Below are positions 22,732-34,557 of a stretch of DNA of 64,000 nt, one piece after another. Position 1 is the first letter of the stretch; every line of letters starts with the position of its first letter. Below the pieces are notes generated by a model. That model searched no databases and had not been told where the DNA came from. It saw only the letters and a program-made list of their open reading frames with translations. A program made the position numbers and the translations under genes. The stretch lies in the NCBI GenBank assembly GCA_037102815.1, contig BTPP01000002.1:1922001-1986000 (forward strand), read 5' to 3'. The DNA is from Neurospora intermedia (taxonomy: Eukaryota; Ascomycota; Sordariomycetes; Sordariales; Sordariaceae).

Positions 22732-24601
22732 ATGAGAGTGGCTTGCTTATCCTACGTCTGGTTAGCCTCCATATTGGGCCTTGGTTTTCGGGGAGGAGTG
22801 GCACCTGCGATAGCGTCGTTGGCTCCTTGCGTGGACCAGTCTGACCTTTCAGTGACAGTCCTGGGAGGCGTAGTTCACGGAATCGTCAACGAGACCGAAG
22901 ATGCGTGTGTTCGCCAGTTTTTGGGTATCCCTTTTGCCCAACCCCCTGTAGGAGACCTTCGCTTTGCCCCGCCACAGCCTGCTGAGCCGTTTGGTGAACT
23001 CGATGCCAAGAAGCTTCCCCCAAGCTGCATCCAGTACCTTTCCACAAGCCCGCCCTCCATCTATACCCAGTACCTGAACGAATTCAACGTCCAGGGTCTC
23101 AATACCACCAGCCCTGATATTAGCGAGGACTGTTTGACTCTCAGCATCTGGGCCCCACCAGCTACCACCGACGACAGTCTCCCCGTCATCGTCTTCGTCT
23201 ACGGCGGCGCCTTTAGCACTGGAGGGCAAGACGTCCCCGTCCAGATCCCCACTGACTGGGTACAGCGCACCAAAAGCCACATCGTCGTCACCTTCAACTA
23301 CCGCCTCAACATCTTTGGCTTCCCCAATGCCCTGGGCATTCCCCTGGACGAGCAAAATGTCGGCCTCCTTGACCAAAGACTCGCCGTAGAATGGGTCCAA
23401 GACAACATCGAGGCATTTGGCGGTGACCCGACACGCATCACCCTCTGGGGACAAAGTGCCGGTGCCGTGTCCGCGGGTTATTTCCAGTATGCCTACCCTA
23501 CAGACCCGATTGTGAACGCGGTCATTATGGATTCCGGCAGCGAGCTGACACCGGTCGCTCAAAACCTCGACTTTGCCCATTTTGGTTTCACTCGTATCGC
23601 TGGCCAGTTGGGTTGCGGCAACCTCACGGCGGCAGAGGAGCTGGCGTGTATGCGCTCTGACAGTGTCACGGCAGAAGCCATCAACAGGGCTGTGCAGACT
23701 ACCAATGATGCGGCGGGGACGGACATTACCAAGTACGTCTTTTTTACGCCAGTGGTGAATAATAGAACGGTGTTCCCGGATTATACGGCCAAGTCGTTGG
23801 CAGGGGAGATTGCCAATGTTGTAAGTTGTTCCCTCCCCGTTGAAAGATCATGTTTCCAGACAAGTAAATAGACGATGGATAAGAGACTAAAAGACTGGAC
23901 TTGTTTCAGCCCACGATCCTCGGCAGTAATGCCCAGGACGGCCTCGCCTTCGTCATCCTCAGCACTGCCGTCAACCAAACCCAAGTTTTCGAAGCGACAC
24001 TAGATCTCTTCTTTTGCCCAGCCTTCAAAGCGGCCACGTAAGCTAACCATGACACATCATTTCTCTCCCCTTTACCTCAGTATCCAACACCCAACTCTCA
24101 GCCCAGCCCAGGCCAGAACCAGGCCAGAACCTACTCTAACCTCTCCCCACACACAGTAACCGCCTCCTAGCCTCCGTCCCCGTCTTCCGCTACGAATACT
24201 TTGGCAACTTCACCGACGTCTCGCCCCTTCCCTTCCTAGGCGCCTACCACGGCGCCGAACTCCCCCTCATCTTCGGCACCTACGACATCTTTCCCGAAAC
24301 TTCGACCCAGTCGCCGCCGCCGGACAAGAAGCTGGAAGTTGCCACGAGCCATACGATTCAGAAGGATTGGGTGGCTATTGCAGCCGACGGGGCTGATGGG
24401 CTAGAGGCGAGAGGATGGCCTCTGTATTCGAGTGTGGAGGAGGGGTTGATTAGGACGTATGGGGTTGCTACGCCGGATGGGTCGACGGAGGATGGATGGG
24501 GCGCAGGGGGTATCGGTGGTGTACCGGCTGGGGTGGCGGATGCGAGGAGGATTGAGGCGTTGTGTCCTGCGATTTGGCAGCCGGCGGAGGTGTCGGAGTG
24601 A
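22732..24601 (+). CDS. Secreted type-B carboxylesterase/lipase
   Basis: Extracellular alpha/beta-hydrolase of the carboxylesterase/cholinesterase family, which hydrolyses carboxylic esters. Three exons: 22732-23820, 23910-24037 and 24157-24601. Introns are 89 nt (GTAAGT...TCAG, phase 0) and 119 nt (GTAAGC...ACAG, phase 2). The product is 553 aa, normal for the family. I chose the ATG at 22732 because it gives a secretion signal (hydrophobic core YVWLASILGLGF); an earlier ATG at 22603 would bury it. Visible sites are the oxyanion loop GGAF (158-161), the nucleophile elbow GQSAG with Ser242, the acid region SNAQDG with Asp373 where most family members have Glu, and His437 in YHGAELPLIFG. Paired Cys residues fit disulfides. 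The natural substrate cannot be read from sequence. Confidence 0.9.
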
Positions 24602-25675
24602 GGGGGTGAGAGGGATGAGGATTATTTGATGTGATTGGGACAATTAGACTAAGTGATGGGTGGGAGGGCATAATTCGAAAGATTCGGGAGCAAATAATCA
24701 AGAAAGGGTCACGGACACCGTTGAAAATAGGTCCGTTCAAAGCATCCCCATTATAAGGCTACTTGCGTTTGACACTGCTACAGACTTAGAGCAGATACAT
24801 GACACAGCGATAAAACAGATATTCATACTCAGGATACTCTCCAAGCCCTCCACGTCCTCCCATCTTTGCCGGATCATACAACCCTTCGGGGTCCGCGCTA
24901 TGATGTATTCAAATCCGCCAACCAACATGCCAACACTGTCCAACCTCCGTAAAATGCCGGCTTCCACTTCCTTTCTATGTGTCAACCCATCGGCTGCCCG
25001 ACTTCTCGAATTAAAGGAAGAACATCCCCTCTCCTCTTCCTTATGCCCACTGAGCCCTTTCAACAAACCCATCATCTTGATGACAAGAGCAATCCTTACT
25101 TCGACAGGAAGACCTTCACAGACATTGAAAAAAATATATCTGATCCACATCATGGACTATATTGACACGGGCCTGAAACATTGTCATGGTGTTGAGCACC
25201 TAGCAGCGCTCTTGGTAATGTATAATCGAATTCGACTGGCATCATCGTCTGGGGGCTTGCCGCCAGCGGACAGGCAACAAGCATAACCGGCCAGGTTATT
25301 TAGGGAAAGATACATGTATATGGCATTGAAAGCGTTAAAGCAATGTTGCGTGTCAGGTGAAAACAGGAGGCTCGCTGGAAGGGAAACACGAAGCAAGCAG
25401 TCTGTATTTCAGTTGTGCCTGCCGCCAATGTACATTCACCCAATTAAATCAGTTGCGCGTTGTTTCACATTGCCTGCCCTGTGTCCTTAAGTACTTATGT
25501 AACACAGAAGGATCATTTGGGCGTTGTTTGCTTACAAGTAGTGACATATTGATGCCCAATTGGGAAGAGAAGCCTGACGGCGTTGGAGGAAGGAGCATCT
25601 TTCTCTGAACTCCGACCGCGCTCTTGCAACGTCAGTCTTGTGTCAAGGTACCTTCCTTCTTCCTGAACTCAAATA
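24602..25675. other. Intergenic region with a possible decayed minus-strand ORF
   Basis: On the minus strand at about 25153-24737 a 138-codon frame is moderately protein-like (AGILRRLDSVGMLVGGFEY). A neighbouring frame holds the attractive stretch DPEGLYDPAKMGGRGGLGEY. The two are out of phase with no good intron between them, so I see at most gene debris. Otherwise nothing. Confidence 0.35.
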
Positions 25676-27720
25676 ATGAAGACAACCGCCGACTCCCTCC
25701 ACCGACAGCTCCAACTGACCACGCCCAGAATTACGAGTCTCATCCAAAACGTTCACCATGAGATCTCGTGTCTTGACTCATTCTCCGAGATCCGCCAACG
25801 TTTCACCCACACCGTCTTTGTGCGCCTCTCCGACCTGGACCGCTACCTCGTTCAGGCCGTCCTCCTCACTCCCAGCCCCTACATTGACTTGTCCAAAGAC
25901 AACGAACAAGAAATTGATGAGGTCAGCCGTCTTTTGTTTCTCAGGTGGTTATGGGCCGATGCGGTTCTCCGCCACGTCCTTGCCCGCCTGCTTGGTTTAG
26001 TTGACCACAACAATTCAGGATGTGTTAGTGCCGATATTGGACAAGTTGATGCTCTTGCTGAAGAACTCAGCGTACGCCATGATGGGAAGTTCCCTGGTGA
26101 TAGACGCGCGAGGAGAGTGGAGCAACTGATCCATGACGAGCTAAACAAGGACTTTTTCGAAGAAATGAGGAAAGATCCATGGAAACTCAGTCGAGAGTTG
26201 GCCGACATTACTGTCGCTCCGCATCCGGACGATATTCCGATGTGGAGGCTCGTGGCGCGCCAAGTGACAGACAGATACCGTCCTTGCCTTCGCTGGCCAG
26301 GCGTACACTTTGCGGCAGCCAAGGCTGGGTTCTACGAGGACGGTCGACGAGATCTGTTCGAATATCCTTTCTACGAAGAATGGTGGAGTGAAGCCTTCTC
26401 CGCCATTCCATCTGCAACACCCTCAAAAGAACCGAGTACAGAGTCGCCCGAAAATGACCGAACTGAGCTGGAAAGGGAACTTCGCGCTGTCTTTGATGCT
26501 GCAGATGTTTGGGACGTGTGGACTCTGTGCCGCGTGTGGCTATGCGAGGAGGCCCTTTGGGGTGTTGATCAAGAGCCAGGCACAGCAAGAGACTTTGCGT
26601 ACTTGGAAAGTCTGGAATCGTTCAACAAGCACTGGATACGCAAGACACAACGGGTGGCAGCACCCGCGAGAAATATGTGGGATTCCGACAACGAGTTTCC
26701 GCAGCGAAGACACATTCAAGGCTCTCTAGAGGTATGTACTCTGGAACCCTCATTCGGCAGAAAAGTATCTCCATGGTCAGTATGATGGCAATGCTAATTT
26801 GGTCCTTCTGAGAAGAACGATTCAGGGTACAGAGAGGTGAGGACTCCCCTTATGCTGTCATGTCTCACTTTTGTCGCTTTCTTAGCTGACCATAGCCCCT
26901 CAGCATGAGCAGCTCCTAACAACGTACCTTACTCTAAGATGCTCTGCTCCGATTCCAGAGCCTAAAGAGTGGTTCTTTTTTGCATCCTATGGTAATTATC
27001 ACTTTTGGGACATCACTGACCATAATATCGTGTCAGGGCTTCTGGAAAGTGCGAATCTCGACCCCCAAAGCCAAACCTGGGACCTCGTCTGCATGTCAGA
27101 GTCAAGAAGAGACCAGGAGTACAGGGTATCCAACCTCACTCATATCATGCACACCATCTACCTGACCGACGACATGCAGGCACAATGTTTCGATGGATAT
27201 CAACCCTCTGGACTTTGCCATCCGTGCAGCTGCCAAGCAGCTGTCGAAGAAGGTGAAAGATCAGAAGAGAACACGGAGCAAGGGAAAAGGTACCAGCCAG
27301 AACATTACAAGTGGAATCACCGGGGTGGCAATCTCGTATTCAATCGGCGCAAGCTGGAGGACACGGATGTGTGTAAGAACTTGGACAAGGCTTGGTCTGA
27401 TTGGGTGAGCTGTTTTCCACGCTCTTGTTGTCTTCGTCTGCGCTCTCTGCTGCGTGGCTCATGATTTCACCCAACAGAACGACTGCTTCCTCATCCGCGG
27501 TCTTGATCACGACGATGATTTGAACCTCATCGACCGAGATACTATATACGTCCTTGAAACACTTCCAGGCATTTGGGCGCGACTGCTCAAAGCAGTCGAT
27601 CAGGAAGGTGAACACGATGGTCTTGAGACAGCAGACCGCCCCCATCCGAATCAATCAACAAGGGTCTCAGAGAGGAGAAGTCAAGTCAAGGACTTCAGGA
27701 GATGTCATAACCCGTCTTAA
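25676..27720 (+). CDS. Unrecognised 606-aa protein
   Basis: Not recognised. The exon model is 25676-26731, 26816-26836, 26904-27404 and 27478-27720, all phase 0, giving 606 aa. Introns have donors GTATGT, GTGAGG and GTGAGC. The 21-nt second exon is the least certain part. The first exon is well coded, mostly helical and rich in Trp, Arg and Asp (HTVFVRLSDLDRYLVQAVLL, WWSEAFSAIP, DVWDVWTLCRVWLCEEALWG). The third contains YGNYHFWDITDHN. An in-frame 45-nt GT...AG stretch inside it (26992-27036) reads as protein and is kept as exon. No signal peptide, transmembrane segment or catalytic motif is visible. An overlapping frame at about 27193-27300 also looks coding, so a frame error or a different splice there cannot be excluded. 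Confidence 0.6.
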
Positions 27721-28933
27721 CCTTCGTATCGTTCAAGTCCCGGCAGGCAGGCAGGCAAGCAGGCAGGATAAAAGGTCAAGTTGACTGGTCCCACAAATAC
27801 ACCACCACGACCACCTAGCCTTCTGGAACTGGCAGCAAAACCACAAATTGGCCGAACGGTGGATGCCGGCCCCCCTTCCTCCCATGGACCACCGCAACCC
27901 ACTTACCTAGAAGTATGCATGTGTCAAACATGTACGACCAATTTGTATGTGGAACACAAAACACATTACATGCATGGCCAAACTGCCGTGTCTCCAAGAC
28001 CACCGTCTTCAATAGGTTACCGAATCGAGGTTTGGAGGGTAGGTGGTTAGGGACGTTTACATGGTACCACAGGCAACGTTCGTTGTACACACCTCAACAA
28101 CAAACGGGACAATTGATAACGGGGAAAATAGTCAACGGTGTATGGCAGACACTCAGAGTCTCTCCCTCCTTGGTGCGACGGTTACACGGGTACCAGCAGA
28201 TGCGCCTTCGGTACTGGATTGTGGAACATCATGACCTTGGGGCCCTTGGGTTCAAGGTCAGGGGCTCATGGGTCATGGAGAGGGAAAAGGAAGCACTGTG
28301 GATGATAACATGATTTTTTATGACCACGGTGGTAGTACGGGAGGTAAACGACCGATACCTCGTTGGATATGCCGAAAGCCATGACCTGGAGTTGGGGTTG
28401 GGACAGGGCTGTTGCTTCTGGAGCCGAAGAAGAAGTGAAGCCCAAGGAGAAAGAAGGAGAGGGTACCCTTGGGAAAGCTTTGGAAGACCGATGATTCAAC
28501 CAAAGCTTGCAAGGGCTCATAAGCCTAAATCTGTTCGTCAGACTCGACGTTGAAGAGGAAGTTCATACAGGGTTCATGGGGAAATAGTATGTTTGATCGA
28601 GATCCCTGGCTTTGAGCAATCGTTCATGGGAGGGTAGGAGATGGAAAAAAAGTATAAGTATGGAAAGGATTGGACATATTCCCCACGAGCCTCGTCAGTA
28701 CACAAGGACCAGTAGAAGCTGCAGTACTAGCTGCTAGTCTCGTTGGTCTATTGCTGTGGGAACACTCGTTTGGAAACGTTGATTTGTTTTTGTTTGTTAG
28801 CCGAGTCTGTTTGTTGACATATATCCATTTTCCTTCTACCAATCAGCACTCGCTTCTTTCTTTCCACATGCAGAGTATCATCATCATTTCTCACTTACCT
28901 TTTCTGACGATCCCCTAAATAAAAAGCATCACC
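27721..28933. other. Intergenic region
   Basis: No gene seen. It contains a short (GGCA)n-like tract near 27740-27770. The end of the region is pyrimidine-rich and leads into the ATG of the next gene. Confidence 0.55.
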
Positions 28934-30197
28934 ATGTCCAGCGACAGCGAAGACTCGTGAGTCCTGGTTCAATCTTTTGAAAACCCGCCAAGCAACCACA
29001 GTGATGCTAACACCACCTCATCAACACAGCTCAAGCTCTCTGTCCAGCGAGGACCGCTCCCTCATCGTCTACAACGAGTTCCTCAAAATCCAACACTCGC
29101 CTCTCCTCCAAGAGTATTCCATTTCTCGCAAGATCGCCCGCATCCTCCCGCTCCTCCCGCCACTCTCCACATGGGGCGTTATCGAAATCGTCTGTTACAA
29201 GCTCGGTTCCTTCTGGGACGTCTCGCCCACGGACCCCTCCTCGCCCACCACCACCTCCACTCTCCGGCGTGACCATGACAAGCGCGCCATGCTCCGGCAC
29301 GAAATCGCTTTCGATCTCGTCCATTTTCTGACCTCCCCCCAGCTCAACCTCGGCCACAACCTTAACCATGGTGGCTACGGCCATGAAAGCAACAATGGCA
29401 CTCCAGCCCCCGAGCATGAAGTGCCCCCCTACCCGGGCTGGGGTTTTCCCATCCCCTCCATGCCCGGTGTCTCGCAAGTGCACCTCGTCTTCCACGACAC
29501 GCCCAATTACTCGGATGACGAGAAGCGGTACCTAGTCAGCCGGTCGGATTTTTTCCACGACGAGACCGTATTTGTGGCTGTGTTTGACAGCGACACGCCC
29601 AATGAAGAAAGGGATATTGAGGGGATTGATCGCCATCAGATGCTCTGGATCGCGCCGAACCAGATGATTCCGATCATGCAGGTTAGGATTGATGGAAAGC
29701 AGCCGGCTGCGATACTGTGGAGGGATCAGGTTACAGATGGGTGGCATGATGTGGGGTGTCGGTTTGGTGAGGGGAGTATTGATAGGGGAGCAGGAGGAGG
29801 AGGGGGAGGAGGAGGAAGAAGGAGGGGCTCGAGGGATGGGGGTCATGGACATGGTGGGCAGAGAGGAGGGGGTGGTGATGATGGACTGTAAGTTTGTTGC
29901 CCAACATCATTTTCTCGATCTAGTCAAGTTGGTTGGTCGTCGTGAAGCTAACATTCAGTCACTGTTGATAGCAGAAACCACCAGCACCAGCACCAGCATC
30001 AGCAGCAACCTATTCCAGTCCCACCTCACGAACGACCTATGAGCACTGCCTTCCCCGGCTACAAAAAGTTCTGCTTGGATCGCCATCCGGAGGATTCAAA
30101 GTATGCGCTAAACTCGTCGGCTTTGTACATCCGAGCGGATATCGTGGATCAGAACTGGCCTATGGGGTATTACAACCATCACCATGGTCGTCAATGA
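28934..30197 (+). CDS. Unrecognised 367-aa protein with RGG-like and His/Gln tracts
   Basis: Not recognised. Three exons: 28934-28956, 29030-29887 and 29975-30197. Introns are 73 and 87 nt, both phase 2 (donors GTGAGT and GTAAGT). The protein starts MSSDSEDSSSS (a Ser/Asp cluster), followed by a helical block SLIVYNEFLKIQHSPLLQEY and WGVIEIVCYKLGSFWDV. After a folded-looking centre comes a Gly/Arg-rich segment with GGGGGGGRRRGSRDGG and GHGGQRGGGG, like RNA-binding RGG tails. A run of HQHQHQHQQQ follows right after the second intron. The end (GYKKFCLDRHPEDSKYALNS...) is folded-looking again. There is no signal peptide. It could be a fungus-specific nucleic-acid-associated protein; that is inference only. 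Confidence 0.7.
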
Positions 30198-30912
30198 TCC
30201 CGTTGATGCCGAGTGGTTCAAAAGGGTGCGGGTCGACGACGGCAGAAATACTCATATGTAACGGTACAAGAGGGCGACGGTGGATTGGTCAAGTATGCCC
30301 TTGAAAAAAAATTTATGACTGTTTTTTGTGACGTAGTAAAATTTGAAGTTTTGATGCGGATTTAATTGCATAATTGAAGAGTGTCTTGGAAAGGACAACG
30401 GACCAGATTCGGTTACTGAGGAGGTGCGATAAGATAAGGGAAGTGTGCCACGACCCTAGTGCTGATCTTCACCTCCACCGTTGTAGGGCTGAAAGGGGGG
30501 AGTGGCGTCATAAATTACAGGACATTTACACTGACCAATACCGAACATCAACTTTCCACCTCTCCTCACTGTACCACCTCGGTTTAGGCATCAATCCAGC
30601 GAGAGGAGGCCTATCTGCCTATTTTCCTCCCATCAAATCACGCAACAAAAGGTTGTTAATTACCCAGGAGTGCCACATTGACGTTGCGTCTTGCTTGCCT
30701 AAAGGTTGGTGTGGGGTAACTCGGGGTACATGAACTGAGCTCCCTCCCCGCTGAATGACGTGAACATAACCCCGGCTAAATCCCCGACTTCACTTCTGCA
30801 AACCACACATCGACAGAACCAGTCGCAAACTTCAACGCCATCAACATCTCAGTGTAACTACCTCAAGGACATCACGTATCAACTTAATCAACAACCTACT
30901 CCAACCACCACG
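30198..30912. other. Intergenic region and 5' leader of the PI31 gene
   Basis: No gene seen. The PI31 frame is open upstream to about 30760, with threonine/serine-rich leader-like sequence. Confidence 0.55.
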
Positions 30913-32160
30913 ATGGCGCCCCCATTAAGCCCCGCCGCCATCCTAGACGGCATGGCCGCCGCCCTCCCCACACATGCCAAAGACGACACTACCTCGGACC
31001 TGAGCAGCTCCCTCGATGCCGTCGCCCTCTTTGTGCACGCAGCCATGACCTCCGTCGGCTTCCGCCTGATCGGCTTTTCCGAGGACAGCAAGCCCGAAGA
31101 ACAAGCCGAATGCCAATCCCTGGCCCCGCGCCTGCCCAGCACATGGAACCGCAGCCTGTCTTCGCACTGCTTCGTCTACGCCCACGAACAATCATCGATG
31201 CGTTACGTCATTCGCGTCGACCGCATGGGCTCCAAGATCGAGATCCGCGGACTGGGCGTGGGCGACGAGCGGATTGCGCGGTTCGAGATCACGACTAGGG
31301 ATTATGTGTCGGCTGCTGCTCTGCCCATCCGGATTCCTATTTCTGAAGAGACTGGCGAAGAAGACCGAAGCGACCTCCCCGAGAAGCTCAAAAAAGTGTT
31401 CATCTCGGACGAACGCATCGCTGACCTCGCATCCCTAATCAAAATCAACATCATCCAGCGCCTCGTTCCCAGTCTGCAGAAGGAAGGGTACGAGGAGAGT
31501 CCCGACGATCGCGCCGCAAGGCAAGATGCGGATGAAGCTGGTCGTCGCGCAGGCGGTTCTCGTCAACCTCCCGGACCTCCCGGACCTCAACAGCCTCCTC
31601 TGCATCCACTCATGCCTGAGCCCGCTCAACCGTACCCTTACCCGGACGACCTCGAGCCGCCGCCTGCCCGCCGACCCATTCCGACTGGGGATTTCCCGCC
31701 TCCGGGCTTTGAGGACGAATACGAGATTAACCGCCACCCTCGCGGCGGCGGCGGCGGCATGCCGGGCTTAGTGGGCGGACCGAATCAAGGAGGAGGAGGA
31801 AGAAGTGATTACGGAAGAAGTGATCTCTACCCAGCCGGTCTGGGCCCGGATGATCCCATCAGAGGATCGTTTGCGCCGCCGCTGGGTGGACTACCGAGAC
31901 CCGGAGGGAGAGGAGGACCTGGTGGGTTCGGGACGGGTGGTATGCACCCGACTTTCGATGATCCGCTTTTCCAGGGTCCGCGAGGAAGAGGAAATGGAGA
32001 GGGAGAAGGAGGCTATGATGACCAAGCGCCGCCGGGGGCTAGGTGGGATCCAGTGGGTCCTGGAGGTATGCCGAGGTTTGGGGGGGATAGACCTGGACGC
32101 GGAGGAGGGAGGGGTTTTGGTGGAGGGGGCTTTGGTGGTTTCGGAGGGGATATCATTTGA
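30913..32160 (+). CDS. fub1: Proteasome regulator PI31 (Fub1 homologue)
   Basis: Binds the 20S proteasome core and modulates its assembly or activity. Single exon, 415 aa from the ATG at 30913. Residues about 10-200 form the N-terminal FP/PI31 fold: a helix with LDAVALFVHAAMTSVGFRLI, then strands around WNRSLSSHCFVYAHEQSSMR and VIRVDRMGSKIEIRGLGV. The C-terminal half is disordered and rich in Pro, Gly and Arg. It contains the family signature DDPLFQGPRG followed by GARWDPVGP. The protein ends GGFGGDII, so the hydrophobic-Tyr-X tail used by some proteasome binders is not visible. The last 60 residues are an RGG/GGF-type run. Length and order match fungal PI31 proteins. Confidence 0.9.
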   Translation: MAPPLSPAAILDGMAAALPTHAKDDTTSDLSSSLDAVALFVHAAMTSVGFRLIGFSEDSKPEEQAECQSLAPRLPSTWNRSLSSHCFVYAHEQSSMRYVIRVDRMGSKIEIRGLGVGDERIARFEITTRDYVSAAALPIRIPISEETGEEDRSDLPEKLKKVFISDERIADLASLIKINIIQRLVPSLQKEGYEESPDDRAARQDADEAGRRAGGSRQPPGPPGPQQPPLHPLMPEPAQPYPYPDDLEPPPARRPIPTGDFPPPGFEDEYEINRHPRGGGGGMPGLVGGPNQGGGGRSDYGRSDLYPAGLGPDDPIRGSFAPPLGGLPRPGGRGGPGGFGTGGMHPTFDDPLFQGPRGRGNGEGEGGYDDQAPPGARWDPVGPGGMPRFGGDRPGRGGGRGFGGGGFGGFGGDII

Positions 32161-33586
32161 GTGAAGAGTGGCCATGGGAGTTCAAGGAAATCTTTGAGGG
32201 GCTAAATCCATTCTGTGCTGCTGCTTTGTCCTTATAAAGGATGAGCAGACGGATATGAGACACACAAAGTACAGTGAGGCCTGGAAAAAGAAGAAGCTCA
32301 AGCTGCTGATAATGGGTGGTAATAGGGTGGGAACGTGTGATGCAGGACAACTATGCGTACTTGTATGATATCAGGAGGAATGAAAATGGTCCAATTGTTA
32401 ACTTTCGAACTCTAGTGCAGACGTGATCTCGCAGTGGACATACACATACATTTTCCAGTTTTGCGAAGTGTACTGAGGATATTGAACTATGCGAGCCGTA
32501 CATCTTGATGAATTGTTATTAACATTAGATCTCACTGGCTTCTCTTTGTTCATAGTCTTTTCTTTTTGTTTCCTCACTGCCATGCTCATTGTCATCCATC
32601 CATCTTCAAGACCACTTCAGTCACTCTCCAAATCAATCAGCCTTCACCAGAGAACTCCAGCCTTCCAAGACCATCCCCAAGCTATCGACATGCGCGCCTC
32701 AGCATTGTCCTCGACCTCACCGCCACCATCCCCACCTCCGGGGCCGTCATCTGTAAGGACGCCGTAACCACTGCTGAGGCCGCCGTTAAGACCACCGTCG
32801 AGATCGAATCTTATATCGAGGGCATCATCACCCACGCCGATGGAACCTCCTACACTGTCCTCGTCCACTTCGTACTCAAGCGCTCCATTGGTCTTCACGG
32901 CACATGTCCCGACCCCAACAGGAGTAGGCGTCTCGGCTACTCCTACAGGACTTTGGACACGTGCGACGACACCATTTAGTCAAAAAGATCAGAGTCGCCT
33001 CCCCTATGAAGAGACAATGACTATTTCTCGGCCAGCGTTATTGAGGCAGGATGCGATCCATGGTGTAGGCTCTTTCGAAACGCGTTCATGCGTATTCGGT
33101 ATCGAGGCCACAAACGGTCAAGGCACCAAGGTCGGTAATAGCAATATCGCAGACCTAATCAACCTCCCCATCAACACGTACCAGTCGGGCAGCAGGATTG
33201 GTGCTGAGGGAATAACGACTTGCGCTAGCCGGGGGGCCAGGACCCAGTGGGCTATTTTCTGCCTCCTAGATGCGCCTTCAGGGTTAGGGCATGAGATCTG
33301 CTGCAGCCATGGATTTTTTTCCCGGTTATCTTTATTTTATGGGACCAGATTTGCCAGTCTTATGCCGTAATAAAGGAATGGCGGTCCCACAGCCTCCGTG
33401 ATGCGCATTAATTGTGTTTGAAAAAAGGTGGCTTTTGTGAGGTTCGGGTAAGTCGGTCTTCTCTTGAGCGCAAGACGATGGTCATGCAGGCGTCTCTGTT
33501 GGTTTTTCCCTCGCGCTGTGCCTGGCCTGGAGACTGCCGAGGGACATGTTTACGATTTTTAAAGTCATCCGAGATCTTGTGCTTGC
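32161..33586. other. Intergenic region containing a probable gene remnant
   Basis: Apart from the remnant described separately at about 32690-33330, no gene is seen. The first 500 bases are AT-rich 3' sequence. Confidence 0.5.
32690..33330 (+). pseudogene. Probable frameshifted remnant of a small secreted protein gene
   Basis: From about 32700 to 32979 one frame shows strong fungal codon bias (runs of codons ending in C). It reads SIVLDLTATIPTSGAV..., then DGTSYTVLVHFVLK. It has no ATG in frame. The only nearby ATG, at 32690, is out of phase by an apparent extra CG inside GCGCGC. From about 33080 another frame again shows good codon use (VFGIEATNGQGTKVGNSNIA, then cysteine-bearing sequence to about 33310). 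I could not join the two segments with a phase-compatible intron. A secreted-type N-terminus is likely. It is either a pseudogene with indels or a real gene with base errors; homology was not recognised. Confidence 0.35.
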
Positions 33587-34557
33587 CTACTTCTTCAACA
33601 TTTCTTTCGCCTTGCCTTCTTCGAGCCAACACTCAAAGAACAAAGCTCCTGCCTCGACAGACCGGATTGGTGTTGTCTTGACACCACCAACATCTGCGCC
33701 TGGTTCCGGCCTTGAGCGAGAGGCGGGCTGAAGGTTGGGTTCGGAGGGAATCCACGCTTGGGGATGCTAAATTTCATAACCAGATAGATGTCAGCGTAAA
33801 CCGCTTACTCGGTCAAGTGAGGAGACAGTCAACCTACCCCAATGGGAGCAAGGGCTTCGTCTCTCAACTCCACGGCCACGGTAAAAGTACATCCCTCTGG
33901 CAGGGCATCCATCTTCTCGGCAGCATGCGCCATCCTTCGCAGTGCACCACGTAACTGCTCGTCGAGATCCGGCAAGCTCACTGTGTGAGCGGTGGGGAAA
34001 TAGTATTCGTCATCTCGACTGTCTTCATTTCTGTGCTCTTTCGCTAAGGCTTTTTCAAAGGCTCGCATTGGCTTGGCACCACCAGGCCACGCGGGGAATC
34101 GGCTGACGTCAAACATCCAGCGTTCAAGAACCGAACCTGGTGGGATGGTCTGAGATGATGATGATTGTGTAGGATCAGACGGAATTTCTGCTTCGAGAGG
34201 GGAGTGAATGACGACGGCAATGCGTGATACACGGCCCTCTGCAATCTGAGCGGCCACGGCTTTGACAGCATCGCGTATCCAGGAGCAGACCTTGGGATGG
34301 CGGTTCTGGTGCACCGGGAGGTTGTAGGCGCGAGCAGAGAGAAAGGTAGGTTGCGGGTAGATGCCCCGGTAGTAGAGAATGTTGTGGATGGCGACAACGA
34401 AAAAGTTGTTGAAGGATTGTAACAGGACGATACTTGAATCATAGGGCAGTGGCTGAGAGGGCGGTTCTTCGTAGGTTTCCTGACGGCGATATTGGTGTCG
34501 CTGCTCAGACCGAGACTGAAGGGGAGAGGTAGGAGAGAAAGTGACCGGAGAAGACAT
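33587..34557 (-). CDS. rev7: Rev7/MAD2L2-type HORMA-domain protein
   Basis: Accessory subunit of translesion DNA polymerase zeta, partner of Rev3 and Rev1. Two exons on the minus strand, 34557-33838 and 33766-33587, with a 71-nt phase-0 intron (GTAGGT...TTAG). The product is 299 aa. The HORMA domain begins near residue 42 (SSIVLLQSFNNFFVVAIHNI, then LYYRGIYPQPTF). It continues through VCSWIRDAVKAVAAQIAEGR and the strand VSRIAVVIHSP. The second exon adds the safety-belt end, RSVEAGALFFECWLEEGK, typical of Rev7. Without this exon the protein would stop at APIGVG and lack that strand, so the splice matters. The insertion of Ser/Gln residues in the middle is usual in fungi. Confidence 0.88.

Noticed and set aside
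24737-25153. 138-codon minus-strand frame
   Set aside because: Protein-like stretches occur in two different frames with no usable intron between them; left as possible debris only.
26992-27036. 45-nt GT...AG stretch as an intron in the 606-aa gene
   Set aside because: It is shorter than any other intron here, a multiple of three, and translates to believable protein (YGNYHFWDITDHN).
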